A DNA stretch of 64,000 nucleotides from Paulownia fortunei (taxonomy: Eukaryota > Streptophyta > Magnoliopsida > Lamiales > Paulowniaceae): NCBI GenBank assembly GCA_019321725.1, contig CM033111.1:8370001-8434000 (forward strand), given 5' to 3'. The position numbers and the translations under genes were made by a program. Under the pieces are notes generated by a model that was given only the letters and a program-made list of their open reading frames with translations, was not told the DNA's origin and did no database searches. Below are positions 60,908-64,000 of the stretch, piece after piece (position 1 is the stretch's first letter; each line of letters starts with the position of its first letter).

Positions 60908-61378
60908 TCTTTGAGTTTAAAGAAAAAAGAAATAATTTGAGTTTAACAATCTCATTTGTACAAGTTTGATTATCAAAAGTGGCACATACTTCATCAAATT
61001 CTTTTGCAAGTAAAGGTTTTTAGACTCTAAACCATGAAAATTAGGAAGTAAAGGAATCATACCTGGCTTGAATCAAAATTTATTTGCATTGAGAGAAAAA
61101 ATGAAATAAGAAGGAGAAGAATTTCGAGGAGGTTGCAAGTAATAACGCATGATACGCACATATTGATTCTCATTTTTATTTTGGACACTTTCATTTTCAA
61201 CCATGGTGGAAGTGTGCAGAGGTAGCTCAAATAAATTTTCAAATAAAGTTTTAAAATTATTTCTAACTAAATGACGAGAATTATGATTACAATACCATAT
61301 GAACATATAATTATAAAAAAAATAAACACACAATATTTCCAAAGGAGAAATATTTACAAACCTGAATACTTACCTTGC
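60908..61378 (-). pseudogene. Athila gag/leader remnant
   Basis: Lies between the primer-binding site and the protease region on the minus strand. It is much shorter than a normal Athila gag (several hundred codons) and has no readable zinc knuckle, so most of gag has been deleted. Short open frames at 61342-61057 fall here but are not convincing. Confidence 0.4.
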
Positions 61379-61380
61379 CT

Positions 61381-61398
61381 TCCCCAGCAACGACACCA
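61381..61398 (-). other. Primer-binding site, tRNA-Asp type
   Basis: The minus strand reads TGGTGTCGTTGCTGGGGA immediately downstream of the LTR end. It matches the plant Athila primer site TGGCGCCGTTGCCGGGGA (complementary to the 3' end of tRNA-Asp) except for three C-to-T changes. Confidence 0.82.
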
Positions 61399-61403
61399 AA
61401 AAC

Positions 61404-63165
61404 TTACTACTACTTTAAGGTTGCAAACCCAAGATGCATGTTGTGTCAAGTAATAAATTTATTGGGAGTTCGAGGTCGATCCACAGGGAAGTTGTTTGAA
61501 ATTTTCAGGATTATATTTATTAATAGATGGGTTTTATGTAGTTTAGAATATATATAAAAATTTATGCTAAAACTAAGAAATCAAATTAATAAAAGTACTG
61601 AACATTAGGAATTCGCTCTTAAGTTTTGGATAGAATAATGATTATTTATTCTTTTTACCTCTTTTTACCAATATTGGAATCCATACATAATGAAGGTTTC
61701 AATGAGAAGATATTATCAAATAACTCATTGATTAAGGTAATCATGATATTATCTTACTGTTTGCAAATTATCTCTTAATATTAATACTTGTTTGTGGGAT
61801 CAAGTACTTATGTACACATTTGTCTACAATAAATCAAGTTTTCACGTTAGCAGTCAATCGAATAGAACCGTACAATAAACTAAATGAACCCAAGTATTTG
61901 TTGTGTCATTAGTGATATACAAATCAAGAATTGTCGCTAACCAAGAAAGGTTTTAACGCCAGCACTTATTTATGGGATTAAGTATTTATGCATACATTTA
62001 TCTATGATAAATTAAGGTTTCACATTAGTAGTCGGTGGAGTAAAACCATACAATAAGCTAAATGAATCCAAGTATATGTTGTGCAATTGGTGATACATAA
62101 ATCAACAATCACCACAAAATAAGGAGGGTTTTAACGCCAACACTTATTTATGGGATTAAGTATTTATGTACAACTTTGTATACAATAAATCAAGGTTTTA
62201 TATTAGCAGTCGGTGGAGTAGAATCATACAATAAGTTAAATAAACCCAAGTATTTGTTATGCCATTGGTCATACATAAATCAAAAATCACCACAAAACAA
62301 TGAGTGTGTCAATCAAAAATTAAAATGATAAAACAACCTACCTGAACATTATGCACCTTTATAATTGTTCTTCTTCCTTCATCAAGAGGTTCACCATTTT
62401 TCCTCAACTAAATAAAATTTAAAAAGACATAATAAAAATAGAAAAGACTAAAAATAGAAGAACAACTAGAGAATACATTTTGATTACAACTAGAAAACTT
62501 AGCCTAAAGAAAGATAACAATAAAACTTTCTTTCCCCCTCTAGGTTTTTGGTGTGTCTTGAATGCCATCCAAAAGCCCCTATTTATAGTAGAAGAGTGCC
62601 TAAATTGGCATCTCCTAATTCACTCCAAATTAACTTCAAATGTGCTCTAAATTCACATGTACTTATCAGATCTGAATTTTATCACATATGTTTCTCCATT
62701 AAATAAGCTAAATTTAAAATGTAATCAATATGAAAGTTGTAGATTTATTTGTTAGCTTCATTTTTCCACTTACATTACCTTATTTCAACTACTAGAGAGA
62801 AAGTTATGCTTGATTTAAGAAGATGCATCAGTATAGATAGATCATTTCTAATGCACACACTTGGATGGATTTTGTTCTATAATCAAATTTAAATTGGACT
62901 AAGATTCCATCCATAAAGTTATAGTTCTATCTTTTGGCTTTCAAATAAAGTAAAATTCAAGTCTATAGGACTTTTAAGCATGAAGTTATGCCCAAAATAC
63001 AAAAATTATACAAGTGTGGAAACATGTTTATTTTGAATTTAATATAAGCCCAACAATCACTTGCAAAGTCCAAGTGATTTCTTACATATATTTTGATCTA
63101 CACATGATGGACTTAGATAAAAATGACCATTTTCTTCTAAATTATATCTCTTTCTTCTCAATTAT
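61404..63165 (-). repeat. Athila 5' LTR, outer end truncated
   Basis: On the minus strand it starts abruptly near 63165, at about LTR position 190. It has the TATA box at 62587-62580, more than three units of the 177-bp repeat (about 62335-61780), and ends with GTGGATCGACCTCGAACTCC near 61480 followed by the primer site. The missing first 190 bp probably went with whatever event brought in the Copia fragment next to it. Confidence 0.8.
61780..62335 (-). repeat. 177-bp LTR tandem repeat array, Athila 5' LTR
   Basis: Three to four units marked by GTTTCACxTTAGxAGTCxxTxGAxTAxAACC and AATGAAxCCAAGTATxTGTTGTG blocks at intervals close to 177 bp. Inverse orientation to 13250-13795. Confidence 0.8.
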
Positions 63166-63229
63166 ATCTTTGATAAAATTATACTTTGTATCGATCTGTT
63201 TGGTTTTTTCATGATATTTTAGTTGTTTA

Positions 63230-64000
63230 GTATAAGCAATAGCTGATTGATTATCACATTAAATCATTACAGCTCCCATGCAACTGCTTACTACTCCCAA
63301 ATGATGTAAGATTTTCTTAAACAAAATCCTTCTTGCACTGCGAGGCATATGCCACAAATTATGCTTCTATTGTGAGTAGCAATGCACAAGTTTGTTTCTT
63401 ACTTCTCCAAAAGATAGCACCACCATTTAGCAAGAAAGAATAACTAGAGGTGGAATTACGTTCATCCAAATCACCACCCCTATCAGCATCTATATATCCA
63501 TTTAGTAATACGTATTTTCCATGATAACAAAGAAAATAATCTGCAGTGCCTTTTAGGTATAGCTGCACTACAATGTCTTCGTCCTGGATTGGATTGATAC
63601 CTACTAACCAGACCCACAACATAATAAATATCGAGAGGAGTACATATCTCTACATACATCAGACTCCCAACAACATTGGAATATAGTACTTTAAACATCT
63701 ATTGTTTTTCCTCTAAAGTGTTTGGGCATATTTCTCTATTTAAACTTTCTTCTTTAGCTACACGAGTATCGATGAGCTTGCAATTTTCTATTCTAAATTG
63801 TTCCAAAATTTTCTTAATATATAATTTTTGAGACAATGCAATTATCTCTTAGAGCGATCCATAAGAGTTTTAACACCAAGAATATAATTTGCCTCATTCA
63901 TATCCTTCATCTCGAAGTTAGAAGATAACCATTTCTTAATGGTTTGAATATACTCATTATTACTGGCTAACAATATGTAATCGACATAAAGAGAGAGAAT
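63230..64000 (-). pseudogene. Ty1/Copia RT and RNase H fragment, runs off the window
   Basis: From the window edge downward the minus strand reads LSLYVDYILLASNN (RT catalytic box, with the second Asp replaced by Tyr), KKWLSSNFEMKDMNEANYILGV, then YSNVVGSLMYVEICTPLDI, and the RNase H part YIDADRGGDLDERNSTSSY and GGAIFWRSKKQTCALL. This is a Tork-like lineage, different from the other Copia remnants here. Several frameshifts are present. The upstream part lies beyond 64000. Confidence 0.75.

Larger units (their letters stand above)
48474..63165 (-). mobile_element. Athila Ty3/Gypsy element, hAT-interrupted and rearranged
   Basis: In minus-strand order: 5' LTR (63165-61404, outer end missing), tRNA-Asp primer site (61398-61381), gag/protease/RT/RNase H/integrase remains (61378-57240), and a 3' ORF (57031-56400). 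Next comes a block in the opposite orientation that holds the 3' internal end, the first 766 bp of the 3' LTR and the 5' end of a hAT element (54300-56390). Last are the hAT transposase and its right end (about 52530-49517) and the remaining 1043 bp of the 3' LTR (49516-48474). Inverting the central block restores a single Athila element with a single hAT in its 3' LTR. Domain order and primer type fit Athila. Breakpoints are approximate. Confidence 0.65.

Overview
The window is nuclear DNA of a flowering plant, most likely a eudicot. It is very A+T rich, its two convincing genes match well-known plant families, one of them has GT-AG introns, and most of the rest is layers of decayed plant transposable elements (Athila-type Ty3/Gypsy, SIRE-like and other Ty1/Copia, hAT, and a Mutator-like MITE). 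I cannot name the species from sequence alone.

Genes. (1) 5315-7954, minus strand: a four-exon gene for a 230-residue V-ATPase assembly factor of the Vma12 family, with two membrane segments and a C-terminal KKNQ dilysine ER-retrieval signal. (2) 18873-19781, minus strand: an intronless RING-H2 E3 ubiquitin ligase of the ATL family, closest in my memory to ATL29. No other stretch supports a functional host gene. The two genes are not functionally linked and sit in the less repeat-dense left third.

Layout. 1-5314: A+T-rich intergenic DNA with simple repeats and a G+C-richer ACGT-motif block at the very start. 5315-7954: VMA12. About 9180-17038: an old minus-strand Athila-like element (B), whose 3' LTR is interrupted by a plus-strand Athila element (A, 10675-14129) with a near-perfect 5-bp target duplication. 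18873-19781: the ATL gene. 20964-22138: a 1.2-kb Mutator-like MITE with an exact 9-bp duplication. 25267-26336: a 1.07-kb non-autonomous hAT with an exact 8-bp duplication. 29270-39743: a plus-strand Copia remnant split by a minus-strand SIRE-like Copia element (29618-37242). 39752-44163: a decayed Ac-type hAT transposon with terminal inverted repeats, an 8-bp duplication (7/8) and a solo Athila LTR nested in its transposase. 44172-45760: a minus-strand Copia remnant. 48474-63165: one minus-strand Athila element whose 3' LTR was hit by a second hAT transposon and which was then rearranged by an inversion. 63230-64000: a minus-strand Copia RT/RNase H fragment running off the window.

The most interesting result is structural. 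The hAT-plus-inversion history of the 48-63 kb block can be read from matching LTR halves that overlap by exactly 8 bp. The Athila LTRs also carry an internal tandem repeat of about 177 bp (nucleosome length), seen in four separate copies. All transposon genes here are broken by stops, frameshifts or lost catalytic residues. I saw no new functional system. Similarity judgements are by eye from conserved family motifs; no alignment or database search was run.
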